Assembly: GCF_027257155.1 (NCBI RefSeq)
Contig: NZ_JAPWDU010000004.1
Span: forward strand, 522,220 to 586,219
Source of the DNA: Cerasicoccus sp. TK19100
GTDB taxonomy: Bacteria > Verrucomicrobiota > Verrucomicrobiia > Opitutales > Cerasicoccaceae
Direction of reading: 5' to 3'
DNA: 64,000 nt
Each line of letters starts with the position of its first letter. Position 1 is the first letter of the stretch. The translations under genes and the position numbers were made by a program. Below the pieces are notes generated by a model. The model was not told the DNA's origin and ran no database searches. It saw only the letters and a program-made list of their open reading frames with translations. Below, in pieces: positions 26,804-35,838 of this stretch.

Positions 26804-29707
26804 TCAAAACACCTCTCCGGGCAGCGGGTCGATGCTGCGGGAAAGCAGACCCGTGATGCTCGGGTTGTCGATCTTAGCGTTCGCGTAGTTGAGCAGGTTG
26901 ATCAACAGACGGCGGGCTACTGGGCAGTTGGGCGCAAGCTCCGGCAATGGAACGTGGCAGATGATTAACGTGCCGTCGCCGATCGGCAGTTCGTAGATCG
27001 CAGCGCCATGGAAGAAGACCGCCGGTCGGGTCCACATGTGCGCGGAGAGGCAGCCCATGTGGATGCGACCACCCAGCGCAAGGATGTCATTGATGCGGTC
27101 AAACTTCGTCGGGGCCAGAGTCGACAACACAAAGTCATTCACCCCCGGTCCGCAGAGGCCGTCAAAAAGCTCGGGTGACACCGAGTAGCAATTCGGCTGC
27201 ATGACCGGCCGCTGGCGGATCAGCCCCGGGATCACATATTCATAGAGCGTCATCGGCTCAGGCTCAAAGGCGATCGCACAGCCGCCGCCTTTAATCGCTT
27301 TGCGCAGTTGGTGATAGTCCTCAAAAGTCGAGGCCGAGCGCTTGTCCGCCGAATGTTTAAAGTCATAAACGATAGGCGCATTTGGTTCGCGGAAATTGTT
27401 GCTAAACGGCAGATTCACCCCGCCCTCGTCGATGACGATTCGCGAAACGGAACCACCACGGCTGCCGGTCACTGCCACTTCTTTGGCCTTCAGACCTGCT
27501 CTCCCGATAACGCGAAGTGGCACAGAATTTTCGACCACCTCGCCATTGGCCAAGGTTAGCTTGGCGCTTACCTGGTAGGCTCCAGCGCGGTCCAGAGTCA
27601 ACGCCGGTTCGTCAAGCAAGACACTGCGATGCTCGGCATTGGCCGATAGTTCGCCGGACCAACCCTGGATTATTTTTCCCTGTTCACTCTGCAAAGCGAT
27701 GGACCAGCTGTGCGGGCCGGCGGCAGACTCATGCATCAGCATGGCCTCGATCCGGAACTCCTGCCCCGGCTCAATAACACGCTGCGAGGGAAACAGCGCA
27801 ATGGTGTCATCGGCGCAGCTTTCGGCCAAGGCTGTCAGCATCGGCTTCGGATTGCGCCAGGTATCCATCGCGCCGAAAAGCTCGCCGCTGGCATCAGCCA
27901 ACTGCGTAAAAACCAGCCCGGATACCTTGGGGTTGGCGCGCATGGCAAAGGTTACCAGCTTCATATCCGCCGCGCGCAATTCGTTGGTGCGGCGGAGCCA
28001 GTCGTTCTTTTCGCCAACGGCCTCGCGGAGCCAGTCATTGGCAAAGGCTTCCTCCAACGACTCGTTGAAGTCGACGTTCATGCGGTAGTCTTCGAGACCA
28101 ATTTCGCGGTCGGCATCGCTGTAGGCAGCGAGCACATCGTCAAACATCGGTGGCACTTGCGCCGCGCCGTATTCGCTGACAAAGACGTTCTTGTCACCGC
28201 TGCCGAGGGCGCGGAAATCTTGCCAGGACTTATCCTGCGTCGGCACGCGGTGGTAGCTGTGCGTATCGGTGATCGGCGTGGGCTTGGGCTGGCTTGGGCT
28301 CAGCATGTAGGCCACGTTGCCGTCGTGCGCGGTGTCGGGCAGCATGTCGGACACGCCGCCATATTCGACGAGGCTATGCCCGCCGGACACATCGATCACC
28401 GGGCGCGTGGGGTCCATTTTATAGACATCCTGCAGCCACTGAACGACGAGCTTCATCATCTCCTGCGGCTTGAAGCCCTTCAGGTGGAAGACTTCGTTCA
28501 TCAGGCCCCACATGACCACACAAGCGCGGTTGCGGTCGTTCTTAACGAGTCCGCTAATCTCGCGCCAACAACGGTTGGCCGTCTCGGGCGAATTCGCAAT
28601 CCAGCCAATGGGCGGCTCAGACATAACCAACAGCCCCAGCTCATCCGCAACATCGAGCACCTCGTAATGCGGGCGCATGTGGCAGCGGATAAAATTAAAG
28701 CCCAGGTCCTTGATCTGCTGAAGCTCCTTGAGCACGATTTCATGGCTGTCCGGGTAAATCGCTGTGCGCGGGAAGTCTCCCTGGTGCAAGAAACCTTTCA
28801 GACAAACACGCTCACCGTTGAGCTGGAACTCGCCGTCCACGTAATCAAATTCGCGCATACCGAAGCGCACTTGTTCAGCATCCAACGCATGCTCGCCGGT
28901 GCTCAGAGTGAGCGTAGCCTGGTAGAGATGCGGATCGGCCAAGGTCCATCGGCGCGCATTCTCAAACGGCGCAGTAAAGCTCACCTTCGTAATCCCCTGC
29001 TCCAGCGAGCAGCTCTCCACCGCTTGCAAAACAATGTTCTCCGCGCCCTGCCAGTCCGTAACGGTCAGACGCAGCTCAGCCCCATCAATTGCCACGCTGG
29101 AATCGATCTCACAGTGGACCTTTAACTCGTTGCGGCTCGGCCATGGTTCCAGAAACACGTCACCGATCGCCGCCGTTTGCGAAGTCTGCAGGCTAACGCC
29201 TTTCCACAAACCACCGACGTTGAAATACCACCCGAGTTTCGCAATCGGAATGGAGCCCTGATTGAGCGGGGCTCCGCAGCGGAAGCCGTCGATCTCGCGG
29301 TCCATCGGCGGTGCCACCACGCGCACAATCAGCTCATTGTCACCATCCGTTAGCTGGTCGGACACATCAAAGACAAACGGCAGGAGCCCGCCTTCGTGAT
29401 CACCAATGCGCGCACCGTTGAGCCATGCCTCGGCAAAATACTGCGCCGCGCCAAAATGCAGGCGGTGCCGCTGCCCGGGTGACGTTGTCGCATTTATCGT
29501 CCGGCGATACCAGACCACGCCATCGTAGAATGGACGGATCGTTTCAAAGGTGCTGGGCACGGTGATTTTTTCACCGCCGGGAAATGACTTTTCCCAGCCG
29601 TTTTGCTTGCCGCAATTATCGGGGTCGAAGGCGATATCCCATTCGCCATTTAAATCAAGATTGGTGCGCGGGGCAGCACAGGGTTCAATCGTGTAATCAA
29701 GGCTCAT
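26804..29707 (-). CDS. Glycoside hydrolase family 2 enzyme (beta-galactosidase/beta-glucuronidase type)
   Basis: 967 residues. Domain order is classic GH2: a jelly-roll sugar-binding domain (LDLNGEWDIAFDPDN to VVWYRRTI, FGAAQYFAEAWLNGARIGDHEGG), an immunoglobulin-like domain, then the TIM barrel with RTAIYPDSHEIVLKELQQIK, acid/base Asn404-Glu405 in WGLMNEVF and nucleophile Glu512 in SEYGAAQVP. An extra C-terminal beta region follows, with a late Gly-rich helical part. No signal peptide is seen, so it probably acts in the cytoplasm on imported oligosaccharide. It lies between the two halves of the pseudopilin locus, on the opposite strand. The exact sugar cannot be read from sequence. Confidence 0.92.
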   Translation of the reverse strand: MSLDYTIEPCAAPRTNLDLNGEWDIAFDPDNCGKQNGWEKSFPGGEKITVPSTFETIRPFYDGVVWYRRTINATTSPGQRHRLHFGAAQYFAEAWLNGARIGDHEGGLLPFVFDVSDQLTDGDNELIVRVVAPPMDREIDGFRCGAPLNQGSIPIAKLGWYFNVGGLWKGVSLQTSQTAAIGDVFLEPWPSRNELKVHCEIDSSVAIDGAELRLTVTDWQGAENIVLQAVESCSLEQGITKVSFTAPFENARRWTLADPHLYQATLTLSTGEHALDAEQVRFGMREFDYVDGEFQLNGERVCLKGFLHQGDFPRTAIYPDSHEIVLKELQQIKDLGFNFIRCHMRPHYEVLDVADELGLLVMSEPPIGWIANSPETANRCWREISGLVKNDRNRACVVMWGLMNEVFHLKGFKPQEMMKLVVQWLQDVYKMDPTRPVIDVSGGHSLVEYGGVSDMLPDTAHDGNVAYMLSPSQPKPTPITDTHSYHRVPTQDKSWQDFRALGSGDKNVFVSEYGAAQVPPMFDDVLAAYSDADREIGLEDYRMNVDFNESLEEAFANDWLREAVGEKNDWLRRTNELRAADMKLVTFAMRANPKVSGLVFTQLADASGELFGAMDTWRNPKPMLTALAESCADDTIALFPSQRVIEPGQEFRIEAMLMHESAAGPHSWSIALQSEQGKIIQGWSGELSANAEHRSVLLDEPALTLDRAGAYQVSAKLTLANGEVVENSVPLRVIGRAGLKAKEVAVTGSRGGSVSRIVIDEGGVNLPFSNNFREPNAPIVYDFKHSADKRSASTFEDYHQLRKAIKGGGCAIAFEPEPMTLYEYVIPGLIRQRPVMQPNCYSVSPELFDGLCGPGVNDFVLSTLAPTKFDRINDILALGGRIHMGCLSAHMWTRPAVFFHGAAIYELPIGDGTLIICHVPLPELAPNCPVARRLLINLLNYANAKIDNPSITGLLSRSIDPLPGEVF

Positions 29708-29754
29708 GCATGTTTCTGTTCCAAAAGCGTTATGAATCCAAGCTTAAAATTCAC

Positions 29755-29772
29755 TTATCTCACGTTTGATAA
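29755..29772. promoter_or_regulatory. Candidate operator upstream of the GH2 gene
   Basis: TTATC-TCACGTTT-GATAA: an 18-bp imperfect palindrome with a central ACGT, 48 bp before the GH2 start. It could be another LacI-type site, but it differs from the two ACACGT palindromes. It could also serve the divergent pseudopilin operon. Confidence 0.3.
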
Positions 29773-29918
29773 ACTATTGCTGAAGGGCGTATTTTAGCAA
29801 TAGATTTACATACATTCGGCCTCAATTCAATTGACCCAATTGGCCCTATGTCAGTATGCTATTCGTCTCGTTTTGATAATTTTGAATGGCTGATTCACGT
29901 CAAAATGAGCTGACTCCT

Positions 29919-30467
29919 ATGAACTGCAATACCAAGTCAAAAGGGTTTTCCCTGGTTGAACTACTGGTCGCGCTGACGCTATTTGGGCTAATGGCAGCCG
30001 GGCTGGCGAGCCTCGCCATACAGAGCCGCCGCATGTCGGAAACGATCATCTTTGAAGATCAGGTCCACCGCTCGATTCAGAACTTTCTGGAGGAAATTCG
30101 CGGTATCGGCTATGAACGCATTGAGAATGTGCTGGAGGAACCCAAAGACGGTTTCGACCTGACGCTGCCGGACATCGACGGAGCCGGTGCCATCGTATCG
30201 GTGAACATCCCCATTGCCGTTGTTAATGACACCGAACGGCTGCCCAATTGGACGACCATCAACGTGGAAACCACGACGAAAGATGGCGATTCCACCACGC
30301 TGCCCATTGATCTGCGCGTGGCGCTGAACAGCCATAAAGTTCTCGCTTCAGAAAACACCGAAGGCATCGAGGTCATCATCCAATTCCAGTGGCAACTCCC
30401 TTGGGAAAAGGATGGCCAGAAACAACTCGGGGAGGCAATTGCCTTCGTCGCTGACGAATCACCTTAA
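29919..30467 (+). CDS. Type IV/II prepilin-type protein (minor pseudopilin)
   Basis: 182 residues from the ATG at 29919 (an upstream in-frame ATG at 29886 would only lengthen the leader). It has a canonical prepilin leader and helix: Lys-Gly9 | Phe10-SLVELLVALTLFGLMAAG, with Glu at position 5 of the mature form, cut and methylated by a prepilin peptidase not seen here. The C-terminal domain is short and beta-rich. It resembles GspI/J-like minor pseudopilins and the small members of the Verru_Chthon cassette. First gene of a tight five-gene run to 34371. Confidence 0.88.
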   Translation: MNCNTKSKGFSLVELLVALTLFGLMAAGLASLAIQSRRMSETIIFEDQVHRSIQNFLEEIRGIGYERIENVLEEPKDGFDLTLPDIDGAGAIVSVNIPIAVVNDTERLPNWTTINVETTTKDGDSTTLPIDLRVALNSHKVLASENTEGIEVIIQFQWQLPWEKDGQKQLGEAIAFVADESP

Positions 30468-30477
30468 TACTGCTAAC

Positions 30478-31116
30478 ATGAAATTACACTCCAAATCAAA
30501 TGCTCAGCGAGGCTTCTCGCTGCCGGAAGTGTTGATCGCCGTTGGCGTTTTCTCGACCCTGATCGCGATTTCCAGCACCTTCTTCATCGACTCCTACCGA
30601 ACTCTTTTCAAGAGCCAAACCGCACTGGAGGCCAACCGCTCTTCACGCTCTTTTCTGGACTTCCTTTCCCAAGACGGCATGGAGGCGGATTCCTTCGTGA
30701 TCTATCCAGCCTATTCCAATAAAGTCTCCGAAGGTGACCGCGTCGTGAGCGGCAAGTCCGGCGATTTTCTGATACTGGCGGAAACCGATATCGGCGTGCT
30801 CGGCACCGAATACCACCGCCTCGTAGGCTACTATGTCTCCGAACGCGAGGAGGATGAATACGATGATATTCTGGTCTTCGAATACGATGTAGCCGATGCA
30901 GACATCTCCAAACCGCTGGAGAGCCTCGTCGCCAAAGCGATCAACAATTCCAAAGACCGCCTGGTCTTCGCGCAAGTTAAGCGCATCGGCGGGGACGGCA
31001 TGTTTATCAACGTCGACTCCGGCAATGTTTTTTCATTTCACGCAATCCGCGTCCGCTTTCCCGAGCAGGCGCAACCTTCAAAAATTCTTCACACGACCAT
31101 TAACGTACGCTCCTGA
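30478..31116 (+). CDS. Type IV/II prepilin-type protein (minor pseudopilin)
   Basis: 212 residues from the ATG at 30478, ten bases after the previous stop. The leader ends Arg-Gly12 | Phe13-SLPEVLIAVGVFSTLIAI, with Glu at mature position 5. The following helix continues with TLFKSQTALEANRSSRSFL, as in GspJ-like pilins. The head region is acidic and beta-rich (SGDFLILAETDIG, DDILVFEYDVADAD). It probably forms the tip of a pseudopilus together with its neighbours. Confidence 0.88.
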   Translation: MKLHSKSNAQRGFSLPEVLIAVGVFSTLIAISSTFFIDSYRTLFKSQTALEANRSSRSFLDFLSQDGMEADSFVIYPAYSNKVSEGDRVVSGKSGDFLILAETDIGVLGTEYHRLVGYYVSEREEDEYDDILVFEYDVADADISKPLESLVAKAINNSKDRLVFAQVKRIGGDGMFINVDSGNVFSFHAIRVRFPEQAQPSKILHTTINVRS

Positions 31117-31118
31117 CC

Positions 31119-33602
31119 ATGAGACTATCGACACAGCCATCGCGTCGCGGATCCGCCATCCTCGTCGTGCTGATTTTATCCACCGCCATCGCTGTCATTG
31201 CCGGCACGGTGTTAAATTCCACCCTCACGGAAAAACGCATGAACCTGCGTAATTCCCTGCGCACAGAAGCTTTGCGCGCAGCCGAAGTGGGCCTCGAACT
31301 CGCCTTCGCGGAATACGTCAACGACGTCGAGACTAACAGCGGCCTTTATGCGGCAGCCATCGCCAATCCCAAGCAGGAGATCACCTTGTCCAGCCGCGGC
31401 AAAAACATGGTGGTGCGCAACAACATCAAGAGCATCGAAATCCGCTCCGAGTTCGTGCCGCTGCCAGTGCGCCGCTTCATCGACGGCAAAGATCCGGCCA
31501 ATGACGACGACCCGCTCAAAAACAAATATGTCATTGAAACCAACATCAACCTTTACGCCAAAGTTGTCGCCGAGCGCAGCGGCCAGGATGTGGAGGTTTT
31601 CCTCGCCAAGACCATGGCCATCCGGGACGCCCCGCTGTTCTCGCACGCCATTTTCTTCAATGACGACCTGCTCTTTCACCGTAATTTCGACATCGTCGGT
31701 GACGTCCACACCAATGGCGACCTCGAGCTGGACACGCACAACGGCGACAACCCGCTCAAGCTCGGCAATATGACCACCGCCGTAGGCGACCTTTACCGCC
31801 TGACCACCGTCGACTCCTCCAACATGGGCAACCGCCTTTCCACGGGCGATAACCGCATCAACCTCAAAGGCAAGCTCGACCTGGACAACATGAATTATCA
31901 CTCGGGCGGCACCGTTTACAGCAATGGCATCCTCGTGAACAAAGGTGTCGACTCCCGAATGAATAATTGGATGGAGGTCTCGCAATCCATGTTTAATGGC
32001 TCACTGATGGACGCATCCTACGGAGTCCCGGTCTTTAAGCCAGTCGGCGCTGAAGACGCCCAAAAGGATAATATCTACACACCCGGCGTGAATGAGATGA
32101 ACAACAGCGGCTATTCGCTGATCGAGCCACTACTCCCCACTGGCCACTCTGCGATTAAAAACGATGCCATCCGCGAAGGTAAAATGGCGGCCAAGGCCGG
32201 CCTGCTGCTGCGCCTCGAAGCCAACCAAACCTGGACTCCACGTGACCAATATGGCAACTACACCACCAATCCGAACAAGATCGTAAATGACAACGAATAC
32301 TTCGTGGTTAAGGGCTACAAATATAAAACCCGCGTTGGTTCCGGCACCCCGCAATTAGAAGCCGTCCCCCTGCCCGATCGTCTGATCGGCGTCGCCAACC
32401 CCAACATCACCTCGGTCAACTCCGGCCAGCCCTATGCAGAGAAGTTTAAAGAGGAGTCAGCCTCCGGCAAGCGCAACGGCCACAGCTACAGCAGCAAAAT
32501 CACCGGTGGTCTCGAAGACACCCGCACCGGCCGCAGCATGGACCTCGTCACCATGGATATTGCCCGCCTCAAGGAAGTGCTGGAGAAAGACGTTAGCTCA
32601 CTCGACTCATCCGCTAAAGACTTTCGCAACAGCTTCAATACAAACAGCGATTGGAACGGCGTCGTTTATGTGGAGTTCCCGACCTCGACCAAAGTCGACA
32701 CGAGCGCTTCGGCTAACACCACCGACATCAGCAGCAAGCCTTTCCAATACGGATCGGCCGAGAAAGACATCCCCGAGCTGGCCAGCCAATACAGCACCGA
32801 AAGCTGGAAGCACACGCCCAAGCCGCGCACGGATAACATCGTGCCTATCGCCGAAGAATTCCGCACCCTCAACACGTCCGACACCGGACTGGGCTTGCAG
32901 GTGATCAATGGCGGAAAGCTGCCCAGTGTCGGCGCGAACGAAGGCCTCACCATTGCCACCAATACCTCCATGTATGTGGTCGATCATTTTAATTCCGATG
33001 GCAACTTTAAGACCGGCACCGGCCTGAGTAAGAACGACGGCAGCAACGCCGATGCCGACTCCGGCCATGGCGAAGTGCCTGCCGCTCTGATGGCCGACTC
33101 CGTTACCTTGCTCAGTGGAGCCTGGGCCGACAACCGCCAATACAGCCACATGGGCTACGGCAGCCAGTCCAGCACCCGCAAGGCCAATGAGCCGCTGGAG
33201 GTTTCTGCCTGCATCGCCTCGGCCGACTACTCTGTCTATGAGTTTTTCGTCCGCTCATTGGAGAACTGGCAGCACCTGCTTAGCCATTCCGATGTGGGTG
33301 GCCTCGGCCACAAAAACCCCATTGTCGTCAAGGGTTCGCTAGTCTCATTTTGGGATTCGGAAATCCCGCTGATGAAGAATGTCTATGGCCGCGACAAGAC
33401 AAAGCCCGTCGATAAATATTGGAACGAATTTGCCTCGCACGCCTTCACCACGCCGCGCTTCCACCAATTCCTAGCCGACGGCCGCTTCCCTCCCGGCACC
33501 CCGACTGCGCGCTTCTATGACTTGCGCGAATACGATGTCATGCACCCCGCTGACAAGACAGATGTCACGCTGCTCTCCGGCGTCGGCTTCAAAATGAATT
33601 AA
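31119..33602 (+). CDS. Large PilX/GspK-like pilus-tip protein
   Basis: 827 residues, starting two bases after the previous stop. The N-terminus RRGSAILVVLILSTAIAVIAG is a pilin-like leader and helix without Glu5, followed by EKRMNLRNSLRTEALRAAEVGLELAFAEY, the arrangement of PilX/GspK proteins. The large exported part holds repeated Gly/Asn-rich strands, including HAIFFNDDLLFHRNFDIVGD and HTNGDLELDTHNGDNP, which recall polymer-forming beta-helix segments. It is far larger than ordinary GspK (about 300 residues) but of the scale of the cassette-A-like protein at 21529. Confidence 0.8.
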   Translation: MRLSTQPSRRGSAILVVLILSTAIAVIAGTVLNSTLTEKRMNLRNSLRTEALRAAEVGLELAFAEYVNDVETNSGLYAAAIANPKQEITLSSRGKNMVVRNNIKSIEIRSEFVPLPVRRFIDGKDPANDDDPLKNKYVIETNINLYAKVVAERSGQDVEVFLAKTMAIRDAPLFSHAIFFNDDLLFHRNFDIVGDVHTNGDLELDTHNGDNPLKLGNMTTAVGDLYRLTTVDSSNMGNRLSTGDNRINLKGKLDLDNMNYHSGGTVYSNGILVNKGVDSRMNNWMEVSQSMFNGSLMDASYGVPVFKPVGAEDAQKDNIYTPGVNEMNNSGYSLIEPLLPTGHSAIKNDAIREGKMAAKAGLLLRLEANQTWTPRDQYGNYTTNPNKIVNDNEYFVVKGYKYKTRVGSGTPQLEAVPLPDRLIGVANPNITSVNSGQPYAEKFKEESASGKRNGHSYSSKITGGLEDTRTGRSMDLVTMDIARLKEVLEKDVSSLDSSAKDFRNSFNTNSDWNGVVYVEFPTSTKVDTSASANTTDISSKPFQYGSAEKDIPELASQYSTESWKHTPKPRTDNIVPIAEEFRTLNTSDTGLGLQVINGGKLPSVGANEGLTIATNTSMYVVDHFNSDGNFKTGTGLSKNDGSNADADSGHGEVPAALMADSVTLLSGAWADNRQYSHMGYGSQSSTRKANEPLEVSACIASADYSVYEFFVRSLENWQHLLSHSDVGGLGHKNPIVVKGSLVSFWDSEIPLMKNVYGRDKTKPVDKYWNEFASHAFTTPRFHQFLADGRFPPGTPTARFYDLREYDVMHPADKTDVTLLSGVGFKMN

Positions 33603-33609
33603 TCCGGAA

Positions 33610-34371
33610 ATGCTGCGAAAAACGCTTCTCCTACTCTCGGCGTGTCTGCTCGCGCCTGGCTTGCAGGCACAGGACCAGATAGAGCTTCCTTTTCCGGAAG
33701 CCTCGACCTTCGTCTTGCCGAAAAACCCGGACCTGTATTTCACCCAAAAAGTCATTACCGTGGAGGATGAGTTTGGCGCGCCGCTGAACTTTTTCCTGCT
33801 CAGCTCGGCCGACTTCACCATTGAAACGCCGCCGACCGAAGACTGGTCCGTTCGCTCAGAGGACAAAGATCACTCCGCCGTGTTCAGCCACCGTTTGGTC
33901 GATACGGTGAAGATGACCTTCGATTGCTATCGCACCGAGACCCTGCCCGAGCTAACCCCGGACTTGCTTCAAAGTAAGATCAATCAGGAGGCCTTTCTCC
34001 TGGTCAAGCAGGGGTTCAACCGCTTTCAGGTTGAAGCCGAGGAAGAGGATTTCACCGCCACAGTGCCCACTCGCAAACTACAGATGGCCGACGGCACCAT
34101 CGTCGAGGTGGCCAAGCGCGGGCGCGTCAAACCGCTCCGCGTCGCAGACCAGTATCTCTACGATCTCATCGCGCAAAAAGTCGACTCGCAGGGCAACATT
34201 ACCGAGCAACACATGATCCACGAAACCTTCTGCGTGCACCCGATGGGCTACACGCTGGTTTGCCGTGTCGAGGGCGACGTCCGCGCGACTGCCCTGACCA
34301 AGGGCTGGCTGCGGGATTTCCTGCGAAGCTCTCAGGAGAACGCCGCGCTTCTCCAAGCCTCAAGGAATTAA
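33610..34371 (+). CDS. Secreted protein of the pseudopilin operon, unknown function
   Basis: 253 residues, seven bases after the PilX-like stop. Signal peptide MLRKTLLLLSACLLAPGLQA, then an alternating beta-rich domain (VLPKNPDLYFTQKVITVEDEFG, FTATVPTRKLQMADG, GYTLVCRVEGDVRA). No family recognised. Its place at the end of the operon parallels the secreted partner after the cassette-A-like gene, though the two show no evident similarity. Confidence 0.75.
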   Translation: MLRKTLLLLSACLLAPGLQAQDQIELPFPEASTFVLPKNPDLYFTQKVITVEDEFGAPLNFFLLSSADFTIETPPTEDWSVRSEDKDHSAVFSHRLVDTVKMTFDCYRTETLPELTPDLLQSKINQEAFLLVKQGFNRFQVEAEEEDFTATVPTRKLQMADGTIVEVAKRGRVKPLRVADQYLYDLIAQKVDSQGNITEQHMIHETFCVHPMGYTLVCRVEGDVRATALTKGWLRDFLRSSQENAALLQASRN

Positions 34372-34449
34372 GCGAATCGGAACGCATTCTGCTCGTAGCT
34401 TTGGTGTTTGCCATCGGCGCGTCAGCCGGTAGTGTCAGCCCCCGCGCTT

Positions 34450-35676
34450 ATGAGCCACAAAATTCTCCACATCAACGAGCCCACACCCGTTCCTCCCTAC
34501 GAAGAACGCGGAAACATTCCAGACATCCGCAAGGCAGGCCTTGATCCCGACTTCTGGTATCCGCTCGCCCGCAGCCAGGATGTCAAACCCGGCAAAGCGC
34601 ACGCCGTAACCTTTGCCGGCGAGCCCATTGCGCTCGTCCGCAGTAAGGAGGCTGGGCTGTTCGCCGTGGAGGACCGCTGCGCCCACCGCCAAGTGCCGCT
34701 CAGTGTCGGTGTGGTGGAAGATGGTGGCATCAAATGTGGCTACCACGGTTGGAAGTTTGACTGCACTGGCAGCTGCACCAGCGTCCCCTATCTGGACAAG
34801 TGCACGCTCCATCCCAACAGCATCAAGGCCTACCCGTGCAAGGAGCGCTACGGCCTCATTTTTGTGTTCCCGGGTGACCCGGCCAAGGCCGACTCCGTCC
34901 CCTTCCCCGAGACGCCGGCCGCCGAAGACCCGCGCTACAAAGTGCGCACGCTCGACCGGCGCATCGAGTGCCATTGGTCATTCATGCACGAGAACCTGAT
35001 GGACATGAACCACCAGTTCCTGCACCGCAAGCTGATGGGCCAGATCAAGACCCTTTTCCTCGGCAAGCGCGAGGGCGACAACTGGGTCGAAGTCGACTAT
35101 TCCTTTTACCGCAAGGGCGGCAAGCAGTCGCTCGGCGAAAAAGTCATGATTCAGCGCAGTGGCAAGGCCAAGGAAATCAAGGAAGCCGATGAGAAAGCCA
35201 AAGCTGAGGCTGAAGGCCTCAAGACCCGCGACATCATGACGATTCGCACCGAGTATCCCTACCAGCGCCTCAAGTTCTGGACCGCCGGCAGCAAGGAGCC
35301 CGCACTCGATTTGTGGAACCTGTATTACCCGGTCGACCGTGAGCAGCGCATCAACCAGACCTACGGCCTCATGTGCATCCAGCGCCCGGCCAAAGTCGGC
35401 TTCCTGCTGGATGTTTTCTGGCCGGCAATAATCTGGTTTACCAACGGCATCTTCAGCGAAGACAAGTGGATCTGTGAACTCGAGCAAGCCGCCTTCGACG
35501 CCCAAGGCGAAGACTGGAACCACGAAATTTTCCCCGCAATCCAAAGCGTGCGCCGCGTCATCACGAGCAACAGCGTGCCCATCCGCACCAGTTGGAAGGG
35601 CAGCAAATCCTCCCCCGAGCACGTCCGCGCCCGCCACGAAGCCACCGAGCAAAAGGCCGCCGGCGGCGAAGGGTAA
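34450..35676 (+). CDS. Rieske non-heme iron oxygenase, alpha subunit
   Basis: 408 residues from the ATG at 34450. The N-terminal Rieske domain binds a [2Fe-2S] cluster through Cys77-x-His79 (DRCAHRQVPL) and Cys96-x2-His99 (CGYHGWKFD). The catalytic domain has the mononuclear-iron motif ENLMDMNHQFLHRKL with Asp185, His188 and His192. The two His are separated by three residues, one fewer than in most ring-hydroxylating oxygenases. A hydrophobic FLLDVFWPAIIWFTNGIF segment near the C-terminus may touch the membrane. It would use electrons from a reductase not encoded nearby to hydroxylate or demethylate an unknown substrate. 78 bp downstream of the pseudopilin operon. Confidence 0.9.
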   Translation: MSHKILHINEPTPVPPYEERGNIPDIRKAGLDPDFWYPLARSQDVKPGKAHAVTFAGEPIALVRSKEAGLFAVEDRCAHRQVPLSVGVVEDGGIKCGYHGWKFDCTGSCTSVPYLDKCTLHPNSIKAYPCKERYGLIFVFPGDPAKADSVPFPETPAAEDPRYKVRTLDRRIECHWSFMHENLMDMNHQFLHRKLMGQIKTLFLGKREGDNWVEVDYSFYRKGGKQSLGEKVMIQRSGKAKEIKEADEKAKAEAEGLKTRDIMTIRTEYPYQRLKFWTAGSKEPALDLWNLYYPVDREQRINQTYGLMCIQRPAKVGFLLDVFWPAIIWFTNGIFSEDKWICELEQAAFDAQGEDWNHEIFPAIQSVRRVITSNSVPIRTSWKGSKSSPEHVRARHEATEQKAAGGEG

Positions 35677-35698
35677 AGTGGGATGAAGATGAGTTGAA

Positions 35699-35719
35699 GG
35701 ATCGCGAATTTCCACATTC
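35699..35719. repeat. 21-bp dispersed repeat, copy 1
   Basis: Starts GGATCGCGAATTTCC; an identical 21-bp copy lies at 40095-40115, where it is one arm of an inverted pair. Confidence 0.75.
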
Positions 35720-35739
35720 GCACCACGCCGCCCCTTGGC

Positions 35740-35831
35740 GGAACGCGAACCTCTGTGTTCGCATCTCGCCACGTTGGCACCCCCAGAGAGAAGTCAGATA
35801 GATAGTATGCGAACACAGAGGTTCGCGTTCC
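35740..35831. repeat. Paired inverted-repeat element, perfect 25-bp arms
   Basis: Left arm 35740-35764 begins GGAACGCGAACCTCTG; the right arm 35807-35831 is its exact reverse complement; 42 bp lie between. The arm resembles the 21-bp repeat 20 bp upstream (GGA-CGCGAA start, TTCGC end), suggesting one sequence family. It ends eight bases before the helicase stop and may double as a terminator between the convergent genes. Confidence 0.8.
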
Positions 35832-35838
35832 TTGTTCC

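Noticed and set aside
27710..29125. A 471-codon plus-strand open frame opposite the GH2 gene
   Set aside because: The GH2 gene has both catalytic motifs in the minus frame; the antisense product is low-information His/Val/Arg-rich sequence.
26804..29707. GH2 gene as a recent insertion splitting one pseudopilin operon
   Set aside because: It has its own orientation and upstream region, no flanking repeats or transposase, and the preceding transcript ends in its own terminator; two separate operons explain the layout equally well.
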